From a virus: DNA of 31,927 nucleotides. The stretch lies in IMG/VR virus record IMGVR_UViG_3300048837_000063, positions 1-31,927 of that record. One strand, 5' to 3'. This document shows positions 13,952 through 22,771 of the stretch, in pieces (within the stretch, counting starts at the first letter, position 1; every line of letters starts with the position of its first letter). The position numbers and the translations under genes were made by a program. The notes beneath the pieces are model-generated. The model was not told the DNA's origin. It did no database searches and was given only the letters and a program-made list of their open reading frames with translations.

Positions 13952-16900
13952 TTACCGAGACCCAGCGATCTGCCTTACAGTCGAGGCATTTCGCTGGAGA
14001 ATATTGATGATCTGCGTGTCGCCACCATTGTTGAACACGCCGATGATATCGTCCGGACTGAGCACAGCCGCCACATTGACCGGAGGAGACTGAACGACAG
14101 TCGTTCCGCCACCATTCCCCTGACCGTCCTTCTGGGCTTGCTGCTGACCCGGCGTGAGTATGTCTACACGCTCATCAGGCCTCTTGGCAAATGCAACCAG
14201 TTGCGAATCGGTCGACCCTGGACCTGTTGGAAGGATGGAGCCGCCAGTCGCAAAGTGAAGTCCGCCACCAGCACCACCAAGACCAGCGCCAGGAATGCCC
14301 AAGAAGCCACCGAGGAAGGACAGAAGGAGACGCTGCGCTGCCAGCTTGAGAAGCTGAGCGAATAGGTCAGCAAAGAACTGACGAATGTTCAGCCGACCGG
14401 TCTTGGCGAACTCAACGATCGCATCGGCGGCCTTGCCAGCCGCGTCGACCAGCACTCCACCAAGAGCCTCACCGAATTGGCTTGCAGACTGGATGCTTCC
14501 AGCAATCGCAGCCCGGAACCCACCACCAATAGTTCCAGAGGCTTTGTCTGCGTTGATTTGCAGTTCGCGGAGTTTGTCGTTGTATTGTCCGAGCGAGATT
14601 GCGCCCTGCTCGAACAGTTGGTTCAGAGCGATCTGTCCGAGCTTCAACTGCTCCTGAGGACCGAGAATGTCCTGGAGGGTCTCACCTTGGATTTTCGCAA
14701 TCTCCAACAGAGCGGTCTGAGTAGCGACCTGCTCTTTCTCTGCGTCAGTCAGCTCGCGCTTGATGGACTTCTCAATGCTGAGAATATTGTTGGTGATCTC
14801 TTTCTGAAGACCGTATTGCTTTTCGAGCTCGATCTTCTTTTGAAGTTCGGCGATCTCCTGAGCGAACGATTTCTCGTTCTTACCACCGCCTCCACCCCCG
14901 CCTCCGCTTCCGGTGCCGGTGCCAGTTCCACCAGCGAGCGGACCAAGTTGACCGGGTGCAGGTTGATTTGCGATGTTCTCACGGGCACGATCAATGATCT
15001 TCTGCCCAACAGGGGCAAGAGCATTGGCGAGACCGTCGATCACGTTCGCGACTTTGCCGCCTTCGTAGATTTCATTGAAGCCATTGACGAATGCGTCGCC
15101 AGCCGCTTTGCCAGCATCGGCAGCAGCACCTTTGAAGCGAGGCAGCGTGACTTCGCTGAGTTCAGTGATCTGTCCTTTGATGCCAAAGAACTCAGCGGCT
15201 TTGTCAGCACCGACAAAGGCCAGCAGAGCGTTCAACGCACCGATCACCTTGTTGATTGCAGCGATTGCTCCATTGGCGAATGCCTCGAAGCCTTCGATAA
15301 GGACGTTGGCGATCCCTTGAGCTACAGCAGCCGCCTGACCGGGCAGAGCTTGGAATGCAGCGATGATGCCGTTCACCACGCCAATCACAACGCGAGGAAC
15401 GAAGGTGAACGCATCGATCATTGCCTCAGCAGCACTGAGGATTGCATCACCCATGATTGCAGCGCCAGCGACAATCGCGTCGCGGGCATAATCGAGACCC
15501 TTGACAATATATTCCCAGGCAGTGCTGAAGAACGGAGAGATTGCTTCCCACATAAGCTGGAAAGCTGCGATCACAGCATCTTTCAGACCGACAACACCGT
15601 CAGCAGTGACTTTGATCTCATTGCCCCAAGTGAAGAACGCCGCCACGAGGGCACCGACGGCCACCACGATAGCGGTGATGGGGTTGGCAAGGAGCAGCGC
15701 CCACAGTCCAGAGAGGGCACTGCCAGCCAGCCTGATGACACCCGTGAGCAGCGGGAAGGAGCCAGCCAGCCGCGCCACCATACCAGTCTGAGCAACCTGA
15801 GCCGTGGCGAGGCGGGTGGTCGCAGCCGCTTGGGCATTCTCAGCCAGCGCAAGCTCACCACGCAGAGCAGTGACACGACCAGCAGCAATCGCTTCTGCAC
15901 GTTCAGCAGCAGTCAGACGGATGGTCGCAGCCGTGAGCCTGTCACGAGCGGCTTCGTTGGCAATGAACCGACCAGTCTGAAGATCACGAGCACGACCATT
16001 CTGGAACGACGCAGTTGCCTCTGCGTATTCAGCCTGAGCATTGGCAAGAGTTGTTCTGATCGCAGTCTGGCGAACCAGAATGTTCTCCAGTTTCGCGCGG
16101 GTGTCGATCGCAGTAGCTTCAGCAGCAGCGACAGACGACCTTGCACTGGCGGTCTGGATAGAGAAGTATCGTGCGACTGCTTCACCAGACTTGGTCAGCG
16201 TATTCGCGAACTCTAAGGCACTGTTGATCGCTCGCGCAGAGAACACTGCGACAGCCACCCCGGCGAGAACGCCCAAGAGGTTCACCAACGTTCCGATGTG
16301 TTCGGAAAGAGTGATGATCGCTCTTGCGAACAGAGCACTCGCACCAGTGGCATCATCGAAGTCGTCAATGAACTTCAAGATGTTGTTTCGTGCGACGTTG
16401 AACGCCTGCTCGATTGTCGGGTTCGTTTGGGCGAACAGAGCGTCCACCTGTTGCTGAGAGTTCTTGATCGCGTCGAACACGATCTGCGCAGTCAGCTTCC
16501 CTTCCTTGCCGAGTTGACGGAGTTCACCACGACTGACCTTGCCGAACTGGCCGGTCTTGTTCAGATAGTCCACAATGAGGTCGGAGACGTAAGGCAGTTG
16601 TTCCAGAACAGAACGAAGTTCGTCGCCGCTCAGGCGGTTCGAGGCGAGGCCCTGCCCAAGCTGGATCAGGGCAGCGTTGGCTTCTCGAGCAGACGCACCG
16701 GAGATAACAGCAGCTTTCTGGAGCGTCTCGGTGACGCTGATCACATCTTGCTGGCTCACCCCGAGGTTCCTTGCAGACAGGGCGACGCGGGTGTAGATTT
16801 CGCCAGTCGCTTCAACCGCAGAGCGGGAACGATTGGCAGAAGCGAACAGAGCGTCTTGAACTGCCTCGAGATTTTGAGTGCTCGAGGAAGTCAGACGGAG

Positions 16901-17104
16901 ACGGTTCTCCATATTGGTGAGAGCATCAGCATAGCTCGCCAGCGTCGACACCAGACCAGCACCGCCGATAACGAACAGAGCCCGCTTGAGGAGGAAGAGG
17001 CCACGAGTGGCGTTGTTCGCTGCTTCACCAATTTCGTCGATCTTGCGTTTGACAACGCGGGCACCGCTCTCTACGAAGCGAATGTTGACGTTTTCAGTCA
17101 CCAT
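13952..17104 (-). CDS. Tail tape measure protein
   Basis: 1050 residues. The N-terminal part (about 50-230) matches the tape measure N-terminal domain (NMENRLRLTSSSTQNLEAVQ and LSGDELRSVLEQLPYVSDLI). Long Ala-rich helical stretches follow, then several hydrophobic segments (about 470-500, 540-640) and a Gly run near residue 725-740. The C-terminus is again helical and hydrophobic (LAAQRLLLSFLGGFLGIPG). The protein sets tail length and is injected; at the usual 1.5 A per residue its length predicts a tail near 150 nm (inference). The ATG overlaps the upstream stop by one base. Confidence 0.92.
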   Translation of the reverse strand: MVTENVNIRFVESGARVVKRKIDEIGEAANNATRGLFLLKRALFVIGGAGLVSTLASYADALTNMENRLRLTSSSTQNLEAVQDALFASANRSRSAVEATGEIYTRVALSARNLGVSQQDVISVTETLQKAAVISGASAREANAALIQLGQGLASNRLSGDELRSVLEQLPYVSDLIVDYLNKTGQFGKVSRGELRQLGKEGKLTAQIVFDAIKNSQQQVDALFAQTNPTIEQAFNVARNNILKFIDDFDDATGASALFARAIITLSEHIGTLVNLLGVLAGVAVAVFSARAINSALEFANTLTKSGEAVARYFSIQTASARSSVAAAEATAIDTRAKLENILVRQTAIRTTLANAQAEYAEATASFQNGRARDLQTGRFIANEAARDRLTAATIRLTAAERAEAIAAGRVTALRGELALAENAQAAATTRLATAQVAQTGMVARLAGSFPLLTGVIRLAGSALSGLWALLLANPITAIVVAVGALVAAFFTWGNEIKVTADGVVGLKDAVIAAFQLMWEAISPFFSTAWEYIVKGLDYARDAIVAGAAIMGDAILSAAEAMIDAFTFVPRVVIGVVNGIIAAFQALPGQAAAVAQGIANVLIEGFEAFANGAIAAINKVIGALNALLAFVGADKAAEFFGIKGQITELSEVTLPRFKGAAADAGKAAGDAFVNGFNEIYEGGKVANVIDGLANALAPVGQKIIDRARENIANQPAPGQLGPLAGGTGTGTGSGGGGGGGGKNEKSFAQEIAELQKKIELEKQYGLQKEITNNILSIEKSIKRELTDAEKEQVATQTALLEIAKIQGETLQDILGPQEQLKLGQIALNQLFEQGAISLGQYNDKLRELQINADKASGTIGGGFRAAIAGSIQSASQFGEALGGVLVDAAGKAADAIVEFAKTGRLNIRQFFADLFAQLLKLAAQRLLLSFLGGFLGIPGAGLGGAGGGLHFATGGSILPTGPGSTDSQLVAFAKRPDERVDILTPGQQQAQKDGQGNGGGTTVVQSPPVNVAAVLSPDDIIGVFNNGGDTQIINILQRNASTVRQIAGSR

Positions 17105-17580
17105 CAGATGTCACCACCCTCATCATCGTTCCTGGGATCGAAGACCCTGAAACCACGGACAACTGCTTGGGCTTCACGAATAGAAACCTCAACGCCGCCT
17201 GCGATCAGTGCTTTGTCGATGTGAGGAACATTGTTCGAAATATAGATGCTGGTAGTCAGACCGACACCGGACTTCCCTCGCACACTGTCGATGCGAGCGT
17301 TGCCTGCGGCAATCGTTGCCTGAGCATTGGCGGTTTCTGAGGCCCCTTGTCCAGCACCTTTGGAGTGCTTGGGATAGGGAGCATATGGCTTGATAACAGC
17401 ACGAGTGGGATTGCCGACACCGACACGCCAGTTGGAACGAGCTTCACCGGTATCGACTTTGGTGTTCACCACGAGTGATGCCAACGTCTTCTTCGCCATA
17501 CTCCGCACGAGCTTCGAGGCGGAGTTCTCCACCTGACGGCCCCTGCGGAACATATTCTTGGAGAATTGGAGGGTGGGCAT
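17104..17580 (-). CDS. Tail completion/minor tail protein, HK97 gp10-like
   Basis: 158 residues from the ATG at 17580; a GTG one codon earlier is also possible. The conserved segment TKVDTGEARSNWRVGVGNPT, then RAVIKPYAPYPKHSKG, is characteristic of gp10-like proteins that act at the neck or tail. A basic N-terminus (FRRGRQ) precedes a helix. Here it lies after the chaperones rather than in the connector block, an order I have seen in related siphoviruses. Overlap with both neighbours shows translational coupling. Confidence 0.7.
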   Translation of the reverse strand: MPTLQFSKNMFRRGRQVENSASKLVRSMAKKTLASLVVNTKVDTGEARSNWRVGVGNPTRAVIKPYAPYPKHSKGAGQGASETANAQATIAAGNARIDSVRGKSGVGLTTSIYISNNVPHIDKALIAGGVEVSIREAQAVVRGFRVFDPRNDDEGGDI

Positions 17581-17897
17581 CACTTACTCTTCGCGGCTTG
17601 ATATCTGAGATACACCGTGTCCATCTGGACGATATGATGGTGCATTGCCTCAGATTGTTCTTCGTCCAGACCTTTCATTACGCAGTATTGCTCGATCGCG
17701 AGCCAAGGGATTGGACCTACACCCATGCCGATTTGACGCGACGAGGTAAGCTCCAGAAACCCTAGATAGTATAGCTCCAGGCCGGGCATAATGCTAGGGG
17801 CATTTTCAATGCGAGCAGGTATGGGCAGGCCAGCTTTCACGGCCTGCTCAATGATCTGCTGCTCTACGTGTCCCTGCTGGAGTTGATACTCCAGCAC
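17580..17897 (-). CDS. Tail assembly chaperone, frameshift extension (T-like part)
   Basis: 105 codons in the -1 frame relative to the upstream chaperone gene. The only plausible independent start is a GTG at 17897 without a clear ribosome-binding site. A slippery heptamer and hairpin (17875-17912) lie just upstream, and the frame is open from the slip site, so the expected product is a fusion of 142 + 3 + 105 residues (about 250). This is the G/GT arrangement of lambda-like siphoviruses, in which the longer form recruits tail tube protein to the tape measure. The sequence is acidic and helical (EQQIIEQAVKAGLPIPARIE, then DEEQSEAMHHHIVQMD). Confidence 0.82.
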   Translation of the reverse strand: MLEYQLQQGHVEQQIIEQAVKAGLPIPARIENAPSIMPGLELYYLGFLELTSSRQIGMGVGPIPWLAIEQYCVMKGLDEEQSEAMHHHIVQMDTVYLRYQAAKSK

Positions 17898-17912
17898 TTC
17901 GGTTAGTTTCCC
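17875..17912 (-). promoter_or_regulatory. Programmed -1 ribosomal frameshift signal
   Basis: On the minus strand the heptamer GGGAAAC (17906-17912) is in the correct phase (TCG GGA AAC TAA) for a -1 slip. It is followed by a 9-nt spacer and an 8-bp perfect hairpin TGCTGGAG-TATCAA-CTCCAGCA (17875-17896). The -1 frame is CTA ACC GAA GTG CTG and runs into the downstream gene. The zero-frame stop directly follows the heptamer. Slippery site, spacing and stem are all canonical. Confidence 0.85.
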
Positions 17913-18331
17913 GAGTCGTCCTCGAGTTCGGCCTTCCGGAAGTTGGCGATGGACTGAGCCTGCTCCTGAATGTCCATGAACAGGTTGGGAAGAGCGGAGA
18001 ACGTCGCGATGACGTTGTCATAGTTGAACGGGAGAATGTCGCCGTCCCGACCTTCGATCCCGGACTTCCAGGCATCGTCGACTTTCACCTGCCAGTCCAG
18101 CACGATGGTCTTGGCGAAGATGTCCGACATGATCGCCAGCGAGCGCTCGTTGGAAACCGCACCGGCTTGCATGGCGCGACGGATCGGCTTCAGAGCTTTC
18201 TCGGCGTAGCGAACGTATTTCTTGTTCCCCTGACCAGCCGACGCGACTTTCAGGCGGAAGTCGCCGTAGTCGAGCCAGATGCCAGTCGTTTCGAGATCTT
18301 CGTCGGTTTCGAAGATATCATACATACCCAT
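17903..18331 (-). CDS. Tail assembly chaperone, short form (G-like)
   Basis: 142 residues. It begins MGMYDIFETDEDLETTGIWL and is followed by DYGDFRLKVASAGQGNKKYV and ALKPIRRAMQ, a pattern I recognise from tail assembly chaperones located between the tail tube and tape measure genes. The ATG has AGGAGAT about 7 nt upstream. The C-terminus is acidic (ELEDDSGN) and encodes the slippery site in its last codons. The protein coats the tape measure during tail assembly and is not part of the virion. Confidence 0.82.
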   Translation of the reverse strand: MGMYDIFETDEDLETTGIWLDYGDFRLKVASAGQGNKKYVRYAEKALKPIRRAMQAGAVSNERSLAIMSDIFAKTIVLDWQVKVDDAWKSGIEGRDGDILPFNYDNVIATFSALPNLFMDIQEQAQSIANFRKAELEDDSGN

Positions 18332-18409
18332 CTTGCATCTCCTATTCTAGGTGGGCGGTGACCGGCTCTTCCCCGGTCGGGGCGTTATTTCAGCCCGTGT
18401 CTTGGACCA

Positions 18410-19972
18410 TTACGCCGCGTTCGGGACATAATGGAAGTAGGTGACCAGGAGCGTGTGATCGAGGTTCTCGTCCACGTCCTGACCCGAAGCCGCATCGGTG
18501 TTGAGCGGCAGGGTGATCGGCTGATCGACTTCAACCTTGAGACGCCCATCGCCCAAGGAGATGAGCGGCATGTCGAAGACCATCGCCGTGTTGTCCTTGA
18601 CGAACGAGACGTCCAGGGTCACGCTGCCGTTGTTGCGAACCTGCTGGGTCGCGGCGACGCTGGCGAAGTAGGCCGTCAGGCTCCCCGAGACGGTGAACGT
18701 CCCGGCCGTCACGTCGAATGCACCGAGAACACCGACCGCCTTGTTGGGCGTGACGTTGTTGTTGATGGTGATCGTCGCTTCGGTAACGTAGGCGAACAGC
18801 GCAGACGGAGCTTCGTTGACATCGGACACGACCGCCAGCCGGATACGACCGATGTCGCTGGAAGTGTTGTATTCCGAAGCCGCGCGAAATTCGGCGACGC
18901 TCGCCTGTTTCGGGCCGGTCGCGCCATCGCGCTGAGCGTTGTCCGTGGCGACGAAGGTCAGATCAACGTTCGCAAGGTTTGCCTGCGGAATGTTGAGCGT
19001 GAACTCGTTCGGCACGGCACCGATCAGCACTTCGGACTGGATTTGCGCCGGAAGCGAGTCGTCGGGAGCACCGAGGGTCCGTTCGACGTTGTAGGTCCGG
19101 CGCTTGATCAGCGAGCCCGTTTCGTTGCGAAGCACATCGCCGTAGAACAGGCGCACCGTCTTGCCAGCCGCAGCGACTTCGTTGGTCATCACGCCGTCCG
19201 ACTTGTCGAACGTGATGCCATCAGCAGCGATCGAGCGGATGCGTTTGAAACCGTTGTTCGTCGCGCCGGCGAAGTTGTTGGCCGAGACATCACCACCGAT
19301 GTAGACCCACTGACCGACCACGAGACCGAGCGTGGTGAAGTCGGCGAGACCGCCGCCATTGGAGACCAGCTTGGGCAGGTTCCCCGTGGCGTCGATTTCC
19401 GCATCAGCATCGCCGAACTGATAGCCGACGACCACGATGTCCGCATCACTGGGCGGCGAGGCCTCCGTGGTGAGCGAGGCATCAGCGACACCGATCGACG
19501 TGTTCAGCGTGACAGCGGTCACGACGTTGACACCATTGTTCGCCGAGTTGCTGAAACCGCGACCTTTGATCAGGTTGCCGACCACGAACCCGGCAGTCGC
19601 CGCGACTTCGTAGACATCGGGAGCACCGGAAGCATCGACGGCAGTCACCGCTTCCTGACCCTTGGCCCGGATATCGGCGAACATGACACCCTGCATCAGA
19701 TCGGTCAGGTTCTCGAACGTGATGTTGTGGTTGAAACCACCGTTCGCGTTCAGGTCAGTCGTCACACCCTTGCGCCGCTGGCGGGAGGGGTTGATCGGGT
19801 TGGGAGCCACGGTCACGACTTCGCCGCCGAAATCGCTGTAGCTGTTGGGATTGAGGCGATACCACTTCGGGGTTCCGCCATAGCCGCCTTCACCGGGGAG
19901 ATAGCCGAGTGCCGCTTCTTCGGCATAGGCGAGGCCGGTGATATTGGAGTCGATCTTCGGGACCGTAGCCAT
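18410..19972 (-). CDS. Major tail (tube) protein
   Basis: 520 residues from the ATG at 19972, with AAGGAGG about 8 nt upstream; a TTG one codon earlier is disfavoured. The N-terminus (MATVPKIDSNITGLAYAEEA) and VAPNPINPSRQRRKGVTTDL are typical of tail tube proteins of this phage type. The C-terminal third is beta-rich (NVTPNKAVGVLGAFDVTAGT, then YFASVAATQQVRNNGSVTLD). At 520 residues it is longer than most tube proteins (about 200-350), with the extra sequence in the middle. A CCCCGGTCGGGG hairpin lies in the following gap (18371-18382), without a U tract. Confidence 0.85.
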   Translation of the reverse strand: MATVPKIDSNITGLAYAEEAALGYLPGEGGYGGTPKWYRLNPNSYSDFGGEVVTVAPNPINPSRQRRKGVTTDLNANGGFNHNITFENLTDLMQGVMFADIRAKGQEAVTAVDASGAPDVYEVAATAGFVVGNLIKGRGFSNSANNGVNVVTAVTLNTSIGVADASLTTEASPPSDADIVVVGYQFGDADAEIDATGNLPKLVSNGGGLADFTTLGLVVGQWVYIGGDVSANNFAGATNNGFKRIRSIAADGITFDKSDGVMTNEVAAAGKTVRLFYGDVLRNETGSLIKRRTYNVERTLGAPDDSLPAQIQSEVLIGAVPNEFTLNIPQANLANVDLTFVATDNAQRDGATGPKQASVAEFRAASEYNTSSDIGRIRLAVVSDVNEAPSALFAYVTEATITINNNVTPNKAVGVLGAFDVTAGTFTVSGSLTAYFASVAATQQVRNNGSVTLDVSFVKDNTAMVFDMPLISLGDGRLKVEVDQPITLPLNTDAASGQDVDENLDHTLLVTYFHYVPNAA

Positions 19973-19983
19973 CAATGGCCTCC

Positions 19984-20403
19984 TTACTTGATTTCAGTGT
20001 ATTCGAAATCAATGAGGACGTTGGTCTGGAAGAAAGTGCCATCCCGGCCAAGCTCATTGATACGAACGTTGCGGAACCAAACTCCGTTGGGTGAAGAAAC
20101 GCCCTCATAGGCGTCGGCCACTACCTTAGCCAAGGCATAGGCGGTTGACAAGCCAGAACCGGATGGAGTGTGGATGGTGACAATGACAACGCCGAGGCGC
20201 AGGAAACTCCTGCCGCCGACACCGCCAAGACTATCTTGCTGACCCGCCGCATGGCGAACAACGACCATCGCCCACGGCGACTGATCCTCATCTCGTTGAT
20301 CCCGTGTGTCCTCGTAGAACAGGGTATACCCGGTCGGGTCCCACGCGGCTTTCAGGAGCTTGAGAATATCGTCGGCCGCTTGGGTGAAAGTGAGGTTGCT
20401 CAT
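19984..20403 (-). CDS. Tail terminator-like protein (DUF4128 type)
   Basis: 139 residues. The patterns YTLFYEDTRDQRDEDQSPWA, RLGVVIVTIHTPSGSGLSTA and GVWFRNVRINELGRDGTFFQ, with DFEYTEIK at the end, match DUF4128-type phage proteins found just before the tail tube gene. Such proteins cap the tail at the head-proximal end. The ATG overlaps the stop of the upstream gene by four bases (ATGA). The assignment rests on motif memory and on position. Confidence 0.8.
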   Translation of the reverse strand: MSNLTFTQAADDILKLLKAAWDPTGYTLFYEDTRDQRDEDQSPWAMVVVRHAAGQQDSLGGVGGRSFLRLGVVIVTIHTPSGSGLSTAYALAKVVADAYEGVSSPNGVWFRNVRINELGRDGTFFQTNVLIDFEYTEIK

Positions 20404-20795
20404 CGTCTCACCCCAATGAAGCCAAGAATTGTGGTGTTCGCAGGTTTCAGCATTTGAACAGCTTCGATAGTGAAATCGACGCCACCATCACGAACGAACG
20501 TAAACTGCTTGAGATCGAGTTCCTCTTGGAACACGACGTAGACAAGTTCAGCAACCGAAACGAGCCCTTGCAACATTCCAGCTTCACCGAGGGCAGAAAG
20601 CCCAAAGACACGCACAGCGTTCGGCAGAAGCTGGACCGCCGGAACGTCATATGTCGTCTCGGTGTTGAGACTTCCATTCCAAGGAGCATTGACATCAGCA
20701 GGCGTCTCGGAAGGGCGGACGAGTTGAACCGTCCGACCATTCTCACTGATAAGACGCTTGGCAGTCAGCGCGAGCTTGGCATAGTTGACAGCCAT
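20400..20795 (-). CDS. Head closure/neck protein, stopper-like
   Basis: 131 residues. YDVPAVQLLPNAVRVFGL, then ELDLKQFTFVRDGGVDFTIE and ML KPANTTILGFIGVRR form the usual core of small phage head-tail joining proteins: a beta-barrel with a conserved FIGVRR-like ending. It probably stabilises the packaged head under the connector. Its ATG overlaps the previous stop (TAATG), and it is coupled to the tail terminator gene. No other activity is visible. Confidence 0.72.
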   Translation of the reverse strand: MAVNYAKLALTAKRLISENGRTVQLVRPSETPADVNAPWNGSLNTETTYDVPAVQLLPNAVRVFGLSALGEAGMLQGLVSVAELVYVVFQEELDLKQFTFVRDGGVDFTIEAVQMLKPANTTILGFIGVRR

Positions 20796-21676
20796 TACCG
20801 ATAGACCCCTCCAACGTCCACCAGCAGATCGATCAGCAGACGATCAGCGGCAGGATACTTCTGGAAGATCTGCATGGACGAACCACCAGCATACCGATAT
20901 TCGGTTTCGAGCGGGCCGACCTTTTCACGAGCATAGGTGCGAGCCGCACCGCTCTCATCGACTGTGGGATCAGGCATCAGCGCCCCAGTGAGCGCTCTTT
21001 CTGCATATTCGGCAACGGCTTGCTTGAGTTGAAGCGGAATGCCTTCCACGAGATTGCCATCACGAGAATAAGCATAGTCGCGAGGCCATTGCAGAACTTG
21101 CTCGGCATCATCGTCTCCACCAGTCAGCTCAGCATAGTCCCAGGCCAGATTGGCAGTGCTCGAAGTGGTGGCAATGGGGTCAGCCAGCGCACCGGCCACC
21201 AGCGCCCGCACAATGACGTCCCCCGGAGCGTCCAGGAGGGCCGCAGAGGCGCTTGGATGGGCCACCGTGCCCACACCCCCACCCGTGCCCAGCACAGCCG
21301 CCACAAGGGCTCCAGCGGCCTCTGAGGAGTCGCTACCAATGGTCACTTCATTGGCCGTGGTGGCGGCAGCGCGGAAAGTGTAGGTGACGGTCCCGATTGT
21401 GACAGTATCACCGTCCGCAGGGGTCGCGCGAATTTGCAGAACGTTGCTGGCGTAGACAGAAAGAGCCGAATAGAGTTTCTGACCCTTGAAACGATGACCG
21501 AAGCGACGATCGATATAATCGGTGGCCGCGATGCAGGCTGCGTCTCTCTGGGCTTCGGTTGAAGCGTCCCACGAGGTTGCGCGGTTGCGTCTCGTCAAAT
21601 AGTCGCGGATGAAACCGCGACCAGCGTAAGCATTCGCCTCGTAGATGCCGGAGCCATTTTCAACGATCAAAGTCAT
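20795..21676 (-). CDS. Head-tail connector (DnaT-like domain) with an inserted domain
   Basis: 293 residues. Residues 1-69 (TLIVENGSGIYEANAYAGRG, then YIDRRFGHRFKGQKL) and 193-293 (LQWPRDYAYSRDGNLVEGIP, then VEYAERALTGALMPDPT) together form the DnaT_2-like family used as head-tail connector in many phages, usually 170-180 residues long. Between them, about 70-190, lies an extra Ala/Thr-rich beta domain (GDTVTIGTVTYTFRAAA, then NEVTIGSDSSEAAGALVAAV) of a type seen as a separate domain in other virion proteins. The insertion is in frame and its flanks read normally across the joint. It adjoins the stopper-like gene. Confidence 0.75.
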   Translation of the reverse strand: MTLIVENGSGIYEANAYAGRGFIRDYLTRRNRATSWDASTEAQRDAACIAATDYIDRRFGHRFKGQKLYSALSVYASNVLQIRATPADGDTVTIGTVTYTFRAAATTANEVTIGSDSSEAAGALVAAVLGTGGGVGTVAHPSASAALLDAPGDVIVRALVAGALADPIATTSSTANLAWDYAELTGGDDDAEQVLQWPRDYAYSRDGNLVEGIPLQLKQAVAEYAERALTGALMPDPTVDESGAARTYAREKVGPLETEYRYAGGSSMQIFQKYPAADRLLIDLLVDVGGVYR

Positions 21677-22053
21677 GTGAACACTCCGGTTGCGATTGCT
21701 GCAGAGCGACGCCAGTCATCGAGATAGTGCAGCGTCGCAGTGCCGGCGATTGCACCAGTGACAGTGAGCGTCACTCCAGGTTCGAAGAACCCCAAGCGGT
21801 GAATGGCATCAGCAGCGAGGTCAGGGACACCCAAGGAGCGACCAGCGCCTGTCTCGATGGTGATCTGTCCAGCAGTGATGCCAGTGCTGAATGAGATACC
21901 GATCACCCCTGCGGCGGGGAGAGCGAGAGCGTTCGGCGAAGGATTGGTTGCACCGACCGTTCCCATATCGAACGGCGAAGCAATCAAGCTCGAAAAGCGG
22001 CTCTTACGAGCCGCCTCCCTACGCCGTTCCGTGGGCTGACGGCCGAGTGCCAT
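21673..22053 (-). CDS. Uncharacterised small structural-module protein
   Basis: 126 residues. A basic N-terminus (RQPTERRREAARKSRF) precedes a beta-rich body (GVIGISFSTGITAGQITIET, then GVTLTVTGAIAGTATLHYLD). The start lies 3 bp after the stop of the 22057 gene and its own stop overlaps the connector start (ATGA), so it is coupled to head genes. I know no named family; a decoration or neck role is possible by location only. Confidence 0.7.
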   Translation of the reverse strand: MALGRQPTERRREAARKSRFSSLIASPFDMGTVGATNPSPNALALPAAGVIGISFSTGITAGQITIETGAGRSLGVPDLAADAIHRLGFFEPGVTLTVTGAIAGTATLHYLDDWRRSAAIATGVFT

Positions 22054-22056
22054 GGA

Positions 22057-22722
22057 TCACCGTCCCGTCGGACGAGCGGTGCCACGCGAGTCCTTGCGGG
22101 CGAACGCCTTGTCGATCGGAGCGCGCGGATCGAGCTTGGCGATGTCCGACGGACGCAGACCACCGAGAGCCGTCTGGATGGCGTTGGCTTTCCGCGCCCG
22201 CGCCTCGTGCGACTTCTTGATGTAGTCCTGGATCGCTTCCTGGTTCGACATATCGTGGATCAGTGACTTGATCCAGGTGCGGGTCGTGGCGAGACCGAGC
22301 TTCAGATTGCGCTTCGCCTCGGCGACCTCCTTCTCGTGGGCCTCCAGCATGGCGAGTTGTTTCTTCAGCACTTCCTCGGCCATCGGAAGCTGCTTGGGCG
22401 GCAGTTTCTTCAGCACCTTCTCGGCGAGATCGGCCGGCGACATCGGCTTGCTGGCTTCCAGATCATCCAGCAGCGAGAAGTCTTCGTCGGAGGCAACCTC
22501 GGCCTCGTCCTGCTTGGTCTCGTCGTTCGGCTTGGTTTCATCGTCCGAAGCGGACGTGTCCGGGTTCTCCCGGGAGAACTTCGGCGCGGCTTCGAGGATT
22601 TCGGCCCGCGTGACCTTGTTCCCGACGAGGTCACTGACCGCCTCGATCTTGGGCGAACCATCCTGGGTCCACAGGTTGTCGTCCAGAGTGTCGAGTTGCG
22701 AGAGTGCTTCCTTGATATCCAT
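22057..22722 (-). CDS. Uncharacterised phage head-module protein
   Basis: 221 residues. The N-terminus (LSQLDTLDDNLWTQDGSPKI, then SDLVGNKVTRAEILEAAPKF) is a pattern I have seen in several phages next to the capsid genes. An acidic low-complexity stretch follows (DDETKPNDETKQDEAEVASD), then a charged helical part (EEVLKKQLAMLEAHEKEVAE). The C-terminus is basic (KDSRGTARPTGR). The ATG has AGGTAG 4-7 nt upstream. The architecture would suit a scaffold-associated or internal head protein, but no function is established. Confidence 0.72.
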   Translation of the reverse strand: MDIKEALSQLDTLDDNLWTQDGSPKIEAVSDLVGNKVTRAEILEAAPKFSRENPDTSASDDETKPNDETKQDEAEVASDEDFSLLDDLEASKPMSPADLAEKVLKKLPPKQLPMAEEVLKKQLAMLEAHEKEVAEAKRNLKLGLATTRTWIKSLIHDMSNQEAIQDYIKKSHEARARKANAIQTALGGLRPSDIAKLDPRAPIDKAFARKDSRGTARPTGR

Positions 22723-22771
22723 TTTCTACCTCATCTGGGTTTGGTGAGGGAGCCCAAGAGGGCTCGCCTCA

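Noticed and set aside
14477-16216. Long plus-strand open frame opposite the tape measure gene
   Set aside because: The minus strand encodes an unmistakable tape measure protein; the antisense translation is Ser/Arg-rich without motifs.
17580-17897. Independent gene starting at GTG 17897
   Set aside because: No convincing ribosome-binding site, the GTG lies in the hairpin, and a complete -1 frameshift signal explains expression better.
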